Assembly (NCBI RefSeq): GCF_011075055.1
Contig: NC_058149.1
Span: 10,794,449-10,858,448 of the forward strand
DNA length: 64,000 bases
Origin: Mangifera indica
Taxonomy: Eukaryota > Streptophyta > Magnoliopsida > Sapindales > Anacardiaceae
Reading direction: 5' to 3'
Of the stretch, positions 22,752 through 37,091 are shown one piece after another (position 1 is the stretch's first letter; each line of letters opens with the position of its first letter). The position numbers and the translations under genes were made by a program. The notes beneath the pieces are model-generated. The model saw only the letters and a program-made list of their open reading frames with translations. It was not told where the DNA came from and did no database searches.

Positions 22752-25658
22752 ATATATCTTCCATATTTTCCTATGTTGGTGTAATTGAAGTAAAACATTT
22801 TTTCTCTTTTGCATACGTCTGCTAAATTTTTGTCCATTTTCCTTAGGAAACTGAAGGGACCAGGGGTACCAACGACTATCCTGAAATATGCACCCAGCAC
22901 CTGCAATGTTTATGTTGTATCTAAGCGTCGAGTCATCACAGAATCAGCTAATTCAACATCAACTAGTGGTATGTTGAAACTGGTTTCTTTTAAGTCAATG
23001 TATTGCCATGCTCTTGATTGTATCTTTTTTGAATCTTAAAGAGACCAGCACAGGGCGCCAAAGACTTACTCAAAGGGATTCTGGAGACATCTACAATGGC
23101 ATTAATGAACAATTATCAGGGATAAGTACTTCCTCTGTGGATACCAGAGTTCTTAAGAACTTTGGATCATCATCAGAGAGTTATCCAATTTCTTATGCAT
23201 TTTTTGAAACTACTCTCAGCAAGCAACACAATTCCATGGCTTCTACAATATCTGAGCAGGTGCAATTTTGAAGCATTTTATTGTGTTACTTACATGTTGT
23301 TCCTTTGTAACATTGAAGAAAATTTTCCATTTTCAAGATTATGGCGATTTTAATTTGCAAGCATATTTTGCAGTCAGCTGTGCATGCCGAAGTAGAAATG
23401 CTGCGGCTAGAATTACAAACTACTGTCGCCATGTATGAAAGAGCTTGTGAAGGGCTGGTCCATGCCCAAACCAAGGTGGGAGACTTCTCAGAAATTAAAG
23501 GAACGGAATCAATACTTAGATTGATTGGATTTTAGTTAGGTTTCTAAAGATTCTAGTGCCAAAGAAATTACTTATAGCTTTCATTTTGCATATATTAGGG
23601 CACAATTTCTCATTTTCGTGTAAATGCATGAAAGTTTTCTGGTTCATAGAGGTCCAAAAAGGGCATCACTCTATCTCCCATACAATTGCAACATTTATCA
23701 TTAGCACTTAAATTTGCAGGTCCAGTCACTTTCTTCTGAGTGCCTTGAAGAGGCAAGAAAAGTGAATGCTGCCCTGGAAAGAAAAGAAACTTTGTCAAAA
23801 ATTGCTGCCGAAGAGAAAGCAAAGCATTTGCAAGCCTTGAAGGAGGTTGAGGATGCAAAAAATTTGCTTGATAAGGAAGTTTATGAAAGAAAAATTGCTG
23901 AACTCAAGGCCCTGAAGGAATCCTCAGAGAAACAAAAAATTGTTGATGCACTTTTATATAATGACAGGAGATACAGAAGGTATACTGAGGATGAAATTAA
24001 GATAGCAACAGATTTCTTCTCTGAAAATAGTGTTATTGGTGAAGGAAAGTATGGGAAAGTTTATAAATGTAATATTGATCACACTCCTGTAGCTGTTAAG
24101 GTTCTTTGGCCGGATGCTGTCAGCAAGAAAAATGAGTTTCTGAAGGAGGTAATTTTAGCTCAACATTGTTTTTTTAATAATCATAAAGAGAAGGCCTCCT
24201 TATTCTATTATGCCTATCACTATGACTATTGATAATTTGTCTGGAGAAGTAGAGATGGAGAGCTATGCACCATACACAGTTATATATGGAACTATAGACT
24301 TTGTATTAATGATGGAAATGAGAAGTTACAAAAGTAGACCAGTAGACCATCAGGAGAACTAAAACACTATGCACAATATCCACCCTGGAATTTGTTTGTG
24401 GTCATTTGTGGTCTGATTTGGATTTCTCAAATTCACTGGTTAATAAAAGTTTACTGACAGTCTTGTGAAATGTTACACACCGTTGTAAATATCAAACTAA
24501 TCTCCTGGCAAGAAAGGGATCCCTCTTTGTTGATTCCATTACTAGGACCATATTCCTGCCATCATGTCCATTTGAGCAAATGATTCTACTTTCGCAGGTT
24601 GAAGTGTTAAGCCAGATACGGCATCCACACATGGTTCTGCTGCTTGGGGCATGTCCTGAGGGCGGTTGCTTGGTCTATGAATACTTGGAAAATGGAAGTC
24701 TGGATGCATTTATTTATCACCAGAATGGAAAGCCTTCACTTCCTTGGTTTGTTCGGTTCCGCATAGTTTTTGAAGTAGCTTGTGGGCTTGCATTCTTACA
24801 CAACTCAAAGCCAGAACCTATTGTCCATCGAGATCTGAAACCGGGTAATATCTTGTTAGATGGAAATTATGTGTGCAAAATTGGAGATGTTGGGCTGGCC
24901 AAACTCCTGTACAACATCGTGCCTGACAACGTCACAGAGTACAGAGACTCTATTCTTGCTGGTACTTTTCACTACATGGATCCAGAGTATCAGAGAACTG
25001 GCACCGTTCGGCCTAAATCAGACGTGTATGCTTTTGGGGTTATTATACTTCAGCTGTTGACAGCTCGACATCCAAATGGACTCATTTTGAAAGTTGAGAA
25101 TGCCATCAAGAGCAGCACCTTCGCGAACATATTAGATAAGTCAGTTTCAGATTGGCCACTTGCTGAAGCAGAGGAATTAGCTCAAATTGCATTGAAGTGT
25201 TCAAAGCTTAGATGTAGAGACAGACCAGATCTTGATACTGAAATTATGCCAGTTCTTAAGAGACTCAAAGATTTTGCATCTACTCGAGTAAACTTGAATA
25301 GAGATAATATTTATCCACCAAACCACTTCTTCTGCCCGATCCTTCAGGTGAAACAGAATAAGAGAAACATGTGATTTACATATCTGATTCTCTTTAGCCT
25401 ACATCTCATATAAAGTTGTTTATGTGCTTCATCTTGTGAATAATGCAGGAAGTAATGGAAGATCCATACATTGCGGCTGATGGTTTTACATATGAGCACA
25501 GAGCAATCAAGGCATGGCTTGAAAGACATAGTGTATCACCAGTGACCAAGCTTCGGCTCCAGCATTCACAGGTCATTCCAAACTACACGTTACGTTCTGC
25601 CATACAGGAGTGGAAGTCACCTATGACATATTCAGACGCTATCTCTACAAAAAATTGA
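21394..25658 (+). CDS. USP-kinase-U-box protein (PUB-type E3 ligase / RLCK-IX)
   Basis: Nine exons: 21394-21595, 22048-22169, 22250-22365, 22847-22968, 23042-23259, 23374-23475, 23720-24148, 24598-25347, 25449-25658, giving 756 residues in consistent phase. Domain order: a universal-stress-protein-like domain (about 12-165, starting KSVAVAVNAEN); a Ser/Thr-rich linker; a long coiled coil (about 264-380); a protein kinase (about 395-665) with GEGKYGKVYK, VAVKVL, HRDLKPGNILL and GDVGLAKL; and a C-terminal U-box (about 682-750) with EVMEDPYIAADGFTYEHRAI. DVG replaces DFG, as I recall is usual in this group. The U-box should recruit an E2 for ubiquitin transfer; the kinase probably has signalling substrates, unknown here. 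An in-frame upstream ATG at 21286 would add 36 residues; 21394 is preferred because the USP domain starts soon after it. Likely orthologous to At5g57035. Confidence 0.9.
22717..22747. repeat. (CT)n microsatellite in an intron
   Basis: About 15 CT repeats in intron 3 of the U-box kinase gene, followed by a short TA run. Confidence 0.9.
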
Positions 25659-26007
25659 TAAAATGCTCCACTTTCAAAGAGCTTGCCATAGGTAGAATGC
25701 ACTTTTAATGAAAATTAGCAGGAGTAATTGGTGTATGGTGTGAAATAATCAACTAAGTTGTATAGGGTGAATGTTCGAGCGACTTTCCAATGATCTGTAA
25801 TAAGTAAATTGCATTGTTATATTAAGTTTATACAATTTGTCTATACATATAGTATTATTATTACTTTTAATTTGATCAATCACGTCCTTGGGTTTATAAA
25901 GTATGGTATAAAAAGAAAGATCCAGCTTGATGATAATAATTATATTGCATACAATGCCAAAAATATTTATCCTTGTTACAAGTTTATGCTGTAAGGTTTG
26001 AAAGGTA

Positions 26008-28242
26008 TCAATTATCCACTTGAGTAAACTCTAAAGCATTTGCATCTGGATCTCGTGTGAAAATTGCTGGCCGCCCAGACTTGCTAAGTGTGTATGGAAT
26101 ACCTACAGAAGAGAGCCATGGAAAAAAATTATCTGTGTAATGTTCACTCCCTGAAAATGAATTATATAAGGATTGATATCTTGAGAATTGTAAGTACAGG
26201 GCAGAATACTTTAACCTGCTTCATCAAGAATTGTTTTGAGTTTAGACACATCCCGAATTGCAATACAAGTATGACGATCTCGACCTCCATGTTCAGGTCG
26301 TCCAGTTAAAGGGTCTGGATTTGGAAGCTCCATCAAATGAATCATCTCAGAACCCACCCACAACCAAGCACCTCTGTAGGGAAGCTTATCATCTGGCCTT
26401 GCTTCGTTGATTTCAAGACCTAATTTATGTGAATTGAAAAGAAGATTTTATTTCCTTTTTCTCCTTTGTTGATGCATGAGATATAACTATTACAACTGTA
26501 TAGAAACGCACCTAGAATATTCTGATAAAATTCAAGTGACCTTTCAAGGTTTTCGCACAGGATTCCAACATGATGCACGCTTACAACTCCATAATCTGTA
26601 CCAATGTTGGAAAATAAATAAATGTGACATCTGAAAAAGGAAGAAATACAAACAAAATGGACAAACAATAAAACTAAATTATAAAACCAACTTTTTTTTC
26701 TCTCTTCAAATTCTAACTTCTATCCCATGGTTGCTCATAATATTGCATTAACAGTTATGGGAGTTGTCTATAGGCAAGAAATTTCCAGAACAGCATTAAG
26801 AAGACACTTACAGACAAATTCAATATAAAGAACCTATACAGGAAAGCAGAAAACTATTTCTGACAAGCAAATTGATCTTTTTCATTCCCCATTATTGCTT
26901 CTATATCATCAGTCTATCAAATTATAAAAAAAAATAAGCATTGACCCCATTAAAGCCAAACTCACAACATGGAATAAGCTAGTTTTTTTTTTTTTTCACT
27001 TGGAAAGCATTAGTAAGAAACATATCATGATGTATCAAACTGGAAAATGAATCAAGAAAGTTACCAATCTTGTCACTGACTCTAACTGAATCTTTCTCAA
27101 GTACACCTCCTTCAACAGACATCTTTGCTTTAGTCATGAAACAACGCCCACTGTATTGATGATCATTTCTCATCACCATCCGTTGAGCATTGGATGATAT
27201 GTTTGAAAATATGGAGCTGAAACTTGTACGATCTGCCTGCAATTGAAGACCAGAGGTTAACAGTAGGTTAACAAAAGAAAATGAAAACAATGCATTAAGA
27301 AATACAAAATTTTCAGCACCCAGATCTTAGAAAACAAAGTTTTCAGGCCACGAGAGAAAAAAAAAGCACATTTTCATTTTAGAATCTAGGACATTGCCAA
27401 TGCAGATTTTGCCATCTCATTGTGATCAAATTTGAGCATTCATCAAGGATCAATCTACTTTCATTATCACAGAGACAGATATTTGCAGCAACTGGCCAGC
27501 AATAAAGCTCAATTAAAATCTATATACCCTTCTAATAACAAACCTGAAATTCCATCCCTTGCATTGCCACATAATAAAGAGAAAAACTAAATGATATTTT
27601 CCAGCAGCTAACCGGTGGTAGCAATTTTGAAGTTGGAATTATAACAATATGTTTTATTTTTCAGCAGCTAACCTGTTGTAAGATTTGAAGATCCTTTATA
27701 CTTCTTTAATGTCATTTTAAGTGATCAAATAGAACACCACAGTATAACTAAATCTTACAGGCTCAGAATTATCTTTTTCTGTCAAACCAAGTGGAACATA
27801 ACACCAAAAATAGTTTAGATGAATTCGTTTCACTCCATTTTCTGTGTAGCAAAGCAACAGATGAATTTAAAAAATAAAATAAAATAACCGGAATGCAAAA
27901 TACAAGTACCGCCAGTGCCAGGTACTATTTGGTTATCAATTTGTCAACTTAAAAAATCCAAACTTCAACGAAATTTTCAATCTTAAATCAAAAGCAAGCA
28001 AACGGTAACTTACCAGCAATATCAATCAAATTAAATAAAGAAAAAGAAATACAGGTCCCGATTTAATTCAATTCAACACACTTAACATGTAACGAACAAG
28101 TCAAGCGCCACAATAGTTCAAGTATACAGCTGGTTTCGACAATTAGTGAATCTCCGAAATAGTTCAATAATGCAGTAAGAGATGATAAGGTTACCTTATA
28201 TCGCACAGGAATGACGGCAGCTGGACAGAGAAGAGACGCCAT
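26008..28242 (-). CDS. VOC-superfamily (glyoxalase I-like) protein, probably plastid-targeted
   Basis: Five exons in minus-strand order: 28195-28242, 27065-27236, 26512-26595, 26216-26419, 26008-26102, giving 200 residues. Residues 1-70 are rich in Ser and basic residues and low in acidic ones at the start, as in a transit peptide. Residues 75-200 form one vicinal-oxygen-chelate domain. The four usual metal-ligand positions are present: His in VHHVGI, Glu in MIHLMEL, His in RDRHTC and Glu in ANALEF. The family includes glyoxalase I and various dioxygenases or isomerases; this member resembles the plant At5g57040 type, whose substrate I do not know, so lactoylglutathione lyase activity is not claimed. 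It lies tail to tail with the U-box kinase, 350 bp between stops. The first ATG fits a short first exon; there is no in-frame upstream ATG nearby. Confidence 0.87.
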
Positions 28243-28589
28243 CGATGAACTCAAAAATTTCGTTCGTCACCTGCTCTGAGTCAGTTTTCTTTATTCATTC
28301 AAATAATTTGTGAACCAAAATCACAACAACGACTCTCACCAGTTTACTGGTTCACAAATTTCTTGCAAATAAAAGTTGGTCGACAGCCACTCCTTCCTCC
28401 CGGGGTTAAATCTATAAATCTAATTAACCTGGGGTGGAACATAAAATAAATTAAACGCAGGGACAATTTCATAAAAGAAATAATCTAATTTTATTTGGTC
28501 TAGACTATCATACAACGCTTTATAATTGGATAGAATAAAATTAAGTTTTACACTTTTTGTTCAAATTTAGGCATGAATTATAGTATAGT

Positions 28590-28735
28590 GTAGTGTTATG
28601 GGTATAATTTTTATATATAAATAATATCATAATATAATTAAATAATTAAAAATAAAATAAAATAAAATTTAATCATATAATAATATATTATTATTTATAT
28701 ATAAAATTATATGTATAACATTATTATTAGTTTTG
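28590..28735. repeat. Short AT-rich MITE (family S)
   Basis: Contains gtataatttttatatataaa, tcatataataatatattatt and atataaaattatatgtataa, in the layout of the other family S copies. It lies in the spacer between the divergent VOC and MSI4-like genes. Confidence 0.55.
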
Positions 28736-29508
28736 ACTGTTAAAATGTATTTTCTGTCATTTTTAAAAAGTATAAATATTACAAGACTAGTATAACTCCC
28801 CAAATCCTTCATAATTTGACAATTGCCTTCATAGCTTGTCTATTTTAGTTTAAAAAGTCTTACCACTAACATGTCATCTTTATAAGGTAATAAGATGACA
28901 TAGGAGTAATCCTGTTTTCTAAATAACAACAATAGTCTGATCGACATCTTAGGAAATTCTTTGTTACATAAGAACTTATTAAACTTCTTGTATCATTATC
29001 TAGGCAATTGTTTTAGGGCATATTTTTTCTTTCTCTCATGCTTTAAGACCCTGTGGTTGTCATATACAAATTTCATTATCTAAATCCCCATGAAAAAAAA
29101 GGGTCTTCATGTCTAACTACAAATTCCAAAAATATCTCACCCTTAAATACTGTTCTTCTTCCACCTACAAATTGTAAGTGGGAGGAACTAATCATAGAGA
29201 AAAATAAAAAATATATTAGGAAACAAAATTTAATTAGATAATATTTTTTTACTTTAGCATCCAATATTGTTTATAAAATACCTTAAATGACCTTGAGGGA
29301 TATTTTGGTAAAATGGATTTTTTAAAATATATATTATTCTTTTTTATAAAAATGTGACAGACCGTTCAGTTGAAAGTAACAAGACGTAGGGGGTAGAGAC
29401 GACATGTGTTGTCTCCACCTGTGTGAGTAGAACTGTGGAACTGTAGTAGATCCACTGCTCCTCTCTCTCGGTGGTTTGAAGTGTGGCGGCGACTTTTAAT
29501 CTCTCACA

Positions 29509-32500
29509 ATGGATTCACAACAGGCACCCAAGAAGCGAGGCCGTAAACCCAAACCTAAGGAAGACAAGAAAGACGAACAACAGCAACAGCAACAGCAAAC
29601 TCCTAAAATGAAAGACACCGCCAAGAGAACTCAACATCACTCTGTTGACGACAAGTATAATCAGTGGAAATCTCTTGTTCCTGTTCTTTATGACTGGCTC
29701 GCTAATCACAACCTTGTTTGGCCTTCTCTCTCTTGCCGGTCCCTTCTCTCCCTGATTTCGCTTTTTAGGGTTTTTCTATTCGATTTTTTCACCCTAAACC
29801 GTAGCTGTACTAAACCTCTCTTCTCTTCACCTTCTTTTATTTACAGATGGGGCCCACAGCTTGAGAAAGCTACTTACAAGAATCGGCAACGCCTTTACCT
29901 TTCTGAACAGGTCGGTTTTCGTCCTTCGATTTGATTTTTTTTTTTTTTAAGGTTCAGACGTTTGTTTATTTGTTAATTATTTTGTTACCAGACTGATGGT
30001 AGTGTTCCGAATACACTTGTCATTGCGAACTGTGAGGTTGTCAAACCTAGGGTTGCAGCTGCGGAGCACATTTCTCAGGTAATGCTTAACCCTTCGATTT
30101 CTTTTGTGTCTTGTTCGATGTGGTTTTAGTTCTCTTCCTTGTGTTTATGCGGATTATTTTGTTGTTCAGTTTAATGAAGAGGCAAGATCTCCATTTGTCA
30201 AGAAGTATAAAACCATCATTCATCCTGGAGAGGTATGTTTTCAAAACACTGTAGACTATACATATACTACCGTCTTACATATTTTCTCATGGACATAACA
30301 CTGACCATTGTTGGCATCTTTTGCTTGCCCTTAATGGAGTGATTTTGTTTGGTCTGAAAATGTAAAAACATCAAAATGAAACTTAATTATCCCTATAGAG
30401 GCTCTTTTAAAGATTTTTGTGTCAATTTACTTCTTTTAAGCTTTAAGTTTCTGCATGAGGATGCACTTCCTTATTTGTTAAGTCGCTTCATTTTCTTAGC
30501 ATGATTGTGGATCATCATTTTGCAGGTCAACAGAATCAGGGAGCTTCCACAGAATACTAAGATAGTGGCTACCCACACTGACGGTCCTGATGTAAGGGGC
30601 ATTTATCATCTATTTTGGACCCATGGATTTGAAGTTTGGTTTATAAATTTGATATTTAGATGATCTGGTTCTTCTCAAAAATTAGGTTCTCATTTGGGAT
30701 GTTGAAGCTCAACCTAACCGCCATGCTGTTCTTGGAGCTTCTAATTCTCGCCCAGATTTGGTATGTGATAATTCCAAAATGCATTGTATTCCTTTTTATA
30801 TTCCTAAAGTTAAATGTTTCCCTTTATTTTCTTTTGTAATATGTATGCTCATTTGACTTCTTGGTGTTTACCACTATTGTAATGGATATGATGTTGGTTA
30901 ATGTTTTCTGTATCATCGTAAACAATGTTCAAATGGCACATACACATAAGAATGTAAATCCTAATCATATGACCACTGTTCATATATATGGTTTTTTGCA
31001 GGTGCTGATAGTTCCAAAAGTGTGAGAGGATTTATTACTTTGTAAGAATTCTATTGTCTTGAGTTAGTTGAAATGTTATCCTTGGAGGAAAGTTCTTTTG
31101 ATGAACTCCACTGTCAGGGAAGACATTATTCTGAGAGTTTTAGGGTCAAATTTCTCTACCATTCAGGAATAGATGAAAACTCTGTTGAAAGTGCATACTT
31201 TTGATAAATATGATATTTAGAAAGTTTGCCAGGCACAGCTCTTTTCTGGAAGTGGAGTGTTGATTACCATCCTGAATAGCTGTATGATAGATGGATTTGC
31301 CACCTTTATTTTTATTTTTGATAAAATTTGCTTTTATGAAGTTGCCTGCTTAATTTAGTTTGTTTCTGATTTTTTTTTTTTTTTGTGATTTAGGATATTC
31401 CTCAAGTTTTAGAAGATATATTGATATCCTCTATAAAATGAATAAAATAATAATTGCTTCCATAAGAAAATGACATAATATGTGCATATGCTTCAAAAAA
31501 TTCTGAGGATTAAGCCAATTTTGCACTGCATTCACCTTTTTTTTTTGTACATAAAGAAATGGTAGTGAAACAAATTCATTTTTATTAAAATTCTTATCAC
31601 AAATCTTTATTTAGGGAGATATATATATATATATATATATGTATGTATTTGACGATATCAGTTCTAAAGTTTCTGTAATTTTGTTCCTGCAAAGTTAATT
31701 TTGAGCTTAATTTGCAGATTTTGACGGGACATCAAGATAATGCAGAATTTGCTCTTGCTATGTGCCCTACTGAGCCGTATGTGCTCTCTGGAGGTGAGAA
31801 GTTATATTGTATCAAGTCAGTCAACAATCTTGGCTATATATTACATTGCATTGGAGTATTCCAAATAGATTGATATCCGATCCCATGGTATAGATCCAAT
31901 GATATATGCTTGTTTTAACCAAGGTGTCCAGGGTCAACTCCCTTTGGGACCAGCAGTTTGAGATGTTTTATACGCAGATTATTTAACTACTATACAGTTT
32001 AGGCTAAATAAGTAGTCCCATATCTCGAATAATTTATGCTATCTTTGATGGAGTTAGAGTTAATTAATAGCAAAAAGGTTTTGTTATCTACTCAGTTGGC
32101 AATTCTTTTCTGCTCCATTATTTTTGAGTTATCTTATTTTGGTCTGGGATTATTAATAAATAAATTAGTCTTCTAGTGTCCTATCATCTGAACAAAAATG
32201 TTATTTTATAGGTAAGGACAAATCGGTGGTTTTATGGAGTATACAGGACCATATAACAACATCAGCCTCAGATCCAGCCACAGCGAAATCTGCTGGATCA
32301 AGTGGATCAATCATTAAACAGAATCCCATGCCTGGGGAAGGTAATGATAAAGTTGCTGATTGTCCTTCTGTTGGTCCACGAGGTATCTATTATGGGCATG
32401 ATGATACAGTTGAAGATGTGACATTCTGTCCATCCAGGTAAGCTTTCCAATTCTTGGATAAAGTTTCAAATTTATTCAACGTGGGTATAAGGTTGTGGAT

Positions 32501-35500
32501 GTTTATCATATATGTTGATGCCTGGGCTAGTTTACGATATTTATCTGGCTGTAGCCATGTTTCTTATACAAATATTTCTCAGGAAATGAAGGGATCTTTT
32601 ATTTGCTTTTCCTGAATAGCAACTGATTTACAGCTAGTAGCAATGCAAAGTTCTCTCTAGTCTTTTATTCCTGATAAACTTCTATATCTGCTAAAGTGCA
32701 CAGGAGTTCTGTAGCGTAGGTGATGATTCTTGCCTCATATTATGGGATGCCCGAGTTGGTTTGAACCCAGTTATTAAGGTAATGTTGACCATATTTATTT
32801 CCTTAGTCATCGATTTCAAATATGGACAGTAAACCTTTCATTCCCTTTGCTGGTAATGGATAGAATCTTGATTTGTGATGTTCACAAGGGGATGTAAAGT
32901 AATATGTATGACGTTTTTTATACTTATATGTGTTTGAAGGATGTTCTGTTTGGTACTTGTAGAAATGATCCGGGTTTCAAATATATTTGAATTTCCTTTT
33001 GTTTTCCCTTTTCTTCCTTTGGGTCGGGCGGGGGGATGGTTTTATGTTTGAGTGGTCCCTCATGCCCATAAATCCCAGGCCTGATGAGGAATTGATCAAA
33101 GCGAGCTGCTTGGTTTCTGACTCAATGAATGTACTATTATGTAGTCCATGGATGTGCATTTTGTCTCCATAATGTCGGGATTTACTTGATATTATTGTCC
33201 ATTGCTGAGTATTTGGGTAGCTGTGTTGCTCTTATGAGACGTTTTCCAAATAGCCACTTTGATTGTCAATTCTATGTCTTTCATTAATATATTGTTCATT
33301 CATCAAGTCAGGTTTACATATGACCTTAGATTTTGTATTTGTGTTTATTAATTCTCTTTCAAACTTGTTACCTTTTTTCATACTTAATTTTGAATTTGTG
33401 CTTGATTTCTTTTTAATCTCAGAATTTGATACTTAGGTCTCTTTAGAAAAATTTTGAATTTTGTTTTTGATACTTAATTTTAAGATATGACCTCAGATTC
33501 TGACAATGATTCCATGTTCTGTTTTTCCTTCTTTTTGGCAGGTTGAGAAAGCACATAATGCTGATCTGCACTGTGTTGATTGGAATCCCCACAATGATAA
33601 TCTTATCATTACCGGGTATTTTCTAATGTTATATTTCTCAGCTTTAGCAATTTGTTCTGGTGTTGTTATTTCACAGATTTTTGATGGTTCTCTTTGTTTT
33701 CTCACTCATGAGGAGATGATGAATCACATTGAACTCTTTGTTGATATTATGCCTCCAGGTCAGCTGATAATTCTGTTCGCATGTTTGATCGTCGGAATCT
33801 GACTTTTAATGGGGTTGGTTCACCTATTCATAAATTTGAGGGTCACAGAGCAGCTGTTCTTTGTGTGCAGGTATCAGTTAGTGTTCCTGTTTTATCGAAT
33901 ATTCCATTTCTCATCCCATCTACGTCTTATGGGGCAATATATTTGCAATGAGCATCAGTTTGTTCTTTTACTGAGTCTATTTTACTATATGGCAGTGGTC
34001 TCCAGACAAATCATCTGTATTTGGAAGTTCTGCAGAGGATGGACTCTTAAACATTTGGGACTATGAGAAGGTGCTATGGCCAATATATAAGTATTATTAT
34101 CTGAGCTGGATTGCCTTTGCTTGTGTCTTTGCATCTAAGTTTAAAACTGGTTATATGTTTCCTTATGCTTTCTGACCCATGCACCAGTGTCAACTATCAT
34201 TTTGATTGTTTTTCCTCCAAAAAAAAAAAATCATAATAAGGTGAACATGTTCCCCAAGAAAAGTGAAAAAAATATATATATATTTAAGATGGAAAAAAAA
34301 ACTCTTTAGTGAAAAGAATAAAACAAAAACAAAGAATGATGCATATAAGATAAGAGAATTTGTCAATCAATGTTATGTGGGTAATATGCGTAGGGGCCAA
34401 CTATATAATTCAAAGGCATGGGATATGTTCGATTATTCCCATGGTTTCAAATTATGCCAAGCCCAGACGATCCCATGATGGATCCTATATCAAGAGTTAA
34501 CCCATGTACTAAACAGGTTCTAGTGTTCCTTGTTGAAGAGAATATGAACATATCTTTTTGAAGACGGTGAAATATTCAAACTATTTCAAGCTTCTTTTTG
34601 TAGTCATCATGTGATTTATATTGGCAATTCATATTATTCTGCATTTATGTTGAATCATATGCATGCTATGGTAGATAGTTGCAAGTATTTTGTAGGTGGC
34701 ATGCATGTGTGAAAAAGACAATGTTTAAATCTAAATCAGTATTATGCTGTACGACTACAGAGGAATTTCCTTGATTGTTCAAGCTTAGAAAGGTGTTTTG
34801 AGCCAGTTGCATGGATGTTATTCCTTTTCAGGAGTTTCATAGTGTAGCAAACAAAAACACCATTTCTAACACATCAGATGAAGGGCTTTTCAAATTCACA
34901 TTTAGTTAAATTAGGTTGATTATAGATATGAAAGTTGCAGTTAACATGGGCACCTACCTGTTTTTTCCAAAACAAGTTAAGTTTTGGTATACCTAGCGTA
35001 ATTTGGAACATTCCCCTAGAAAAGCACTGAGAATACTGTTGAGACACTGGTTTGAGGTTTCACTTAAGGTCACACGTAAGGTGCTATTTTCATCGAGAAG
35101 CTTGTCTGAGTAAATTTAGTGTGATAGCTGCTGCTTCTTATAATCTTAATAAATAATATATTTTGTGGTTAAATGAAATGTCACAAACCGAAAAAGGCTA
35201 TATAAAAATTAGTGATAATTATAGTTATGCCTGTCTCTTTCTTGTTTTTAACATTTTTGGTATCTTCTACCCTCTTATTATAACTAGGTTGAACCTATAT
35301 GGTGCTTAAAGCTCTATTCCCACGCTTTGTGGGCTGAAGAAGTTTTTCTTACCCCTTAACTTCAGAAAGCTGTTTCTTTCACTTTTCTTTTTTCGCATTT
35401 CACTGTCTGTTCTTTGGTTGGCATATATTATATTTCTTGTCCTCTGAGATTCTATATGTATTGCAGGTTGGTAAAAAGGTGGAGCATGGGTCAAGGTCTC

Positions 35501-36676
35501 CAAGTTCTCCTGCAGGCTTGTTTTTCCAGCACGCTGGGCACAGGTTTGCAACTGCCTTTTCCTACTATCTGTATTTTAGTTACTGGGTTTTGGTTTTCCT
35601 CTGTTGTATGGTGAAACTTATCTTGTTTGAACCCTGCCCCCTTTTATATTTAAACCTTAGTTTATGTTCTTTTTGTCCTTGTAATTTCATCAGCTTGATC
35701 TCTAAGTTTATTTCGGCTGAACTTTGTGTTATGTTTGTATGGTCATCTGACCTAGCTCTCCATCTTCTTTCCTCCATGTCCTCATGTTTGAAAAGCTTAA
35801 CAGTGTTGATCTTTTTCTAAATCATGTTGATGAGTTTTCTAACTTCACAATTGTTTGTTCGTATGGGCTAATAACTGATTGTATAATGCCTAATAACAGT
35901 ATCGTGGCCCACGTTCTTAATTGTTCCTAACAAAATATACCTGGCATAGATTATTCATTTGTTATATTGTATATCTTCAATATTTTGACTTTTTTTTTTT
36001 GGTTGGGATCGAAATTTGCTTTTATAATTTTCAATTATCTAGCTTTTGCTTTTTATCCAGGGACAAAGTTGTTGATTTCCATTGGAATGCATCTGATCCA
36101 TGGACTGTTGTTAGTGTCTCTGATGACTGTGAGACGACAGGTGGAGGGGGCACATTGCAGGTATCATCTTTTGTTTTTGTGGTTTTTATTCTTTTACCTT
36201 TTTTTCATTGGGAGAGCCTTTGAGGTGAGTTGGGAATAAGATTGACAGGAAGTAGATATCATGCAAAAGAACTAAGTAATAATTTGTACTGTGGTTCCCA
36301 CATTGTGTGTTTGTGTGGTTTTTTAAATCTTTTCTATCATTTGTGGTTGCAAGTTTTTCTCTTTCACTTTTTCTTTGGTATGGTGGTAGCATGTCTGAGA
36401 TTGAATTTTGGAAATAATTACAATGTTAGGCTTTGCACCCCGTTCTGTCCCCTCACCCACTTTTTGTGTTTTCCCTCCTTTTTCTCTACTTCACATGTTT
36501 TCATTCAAATCCCAAAACAAATGTGATATAATACGTTTGTAATCATTAAGTTGATGATATTATGGTTGGTGCAGATATGGCGCATGACCGATTTGATCTA
36601 TAGGCCAGAAGAGGAGGTTTTAGCAGAGCTTGAGAAGTTTAAGTCTCATGTAATCTCATGTGCTTCTAAGTCTTGA
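29509..36676 (+). CDS. MSI4: MSI4/FVE-type WD40 histone-binding protein
   Basis: Fifteen exons: 29509-29738, 29847-29910, 29992-30078, 30170-30232, 30526-30591, 30686-30760, 31718-31793, 32212-32437, 32697-32778, 33542-33615, 33759-33870, 33996-34070, 35467-35543, 36061-36160, 36575-36676, giving 502 residues (Arabidopsis FVE is about 507). The N-terminus has a basic nuclear signal (KKRGRKPKPK) and a run of seven Gln. Next come the histone-binding helix region (YNQWKSLVPVLYDWLANHNL) and WD repeats ending LIWDVE, VLWSIQ, ILWDAR, MFDRR, NIWDYE and IWRMTD. FVE acts in histone-deacetylase and related chromatin complexes and promotes flowering by repressing FLC-type loci; that role is inferred from the family. 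Introns 6 (957 bp) and 12 (1396 bp) are long and hold A/T runs but no separate gene. A near relative, MSI5, cannot be excluded. Confidence 0.95.
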
Positions 36677-37066
36677 AACATCATATGATTGAGTGTCCAC
36701 AAACAATTACTTGTACTAGGTATCATCGTAATTGAGCTAGTGTTGACTTGATACAAATGATAGAGATTATTAGTTGGGTTGTTATTTAGGTTTATTGTCA
36801 GAAATGATGTAGCTCTCCAGAAATAGGAGGCTCTGTGATGATTTTTTTCTTTTTTTATCTTTTTCTCTTTAGTAGTCCGGAAGTCTATGCAAATTGTGTT
36901 TAGGGCGCAAATGATTTAAGAAGGTTTGTTAATGAAAATCAAAAGGATTATAAAAAATATTGCAGGTTTCGAATCCGTATTGATGCTGGTTCTCTAAGCA
37001 GTCAGAATCCTTAGGTGGTAAATCATGGACGTATGCCATGAAGATGTGGGGTTAGAACAATTATAT

Positions 37067-37091
37067 CTATATATATATATATATATATATT
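37067..37091. repeat. (AT)n microsatellite
   Basis: About 12 TA repeats downstream of the MSI4-like gene. Confidence 0.85.

Noticed and set aside
34071..35466. Possible separate gene within the longest MSI4-like intron
   Set aside because: Only short frames and A-rich runs; flanking exons splice in phase across it.
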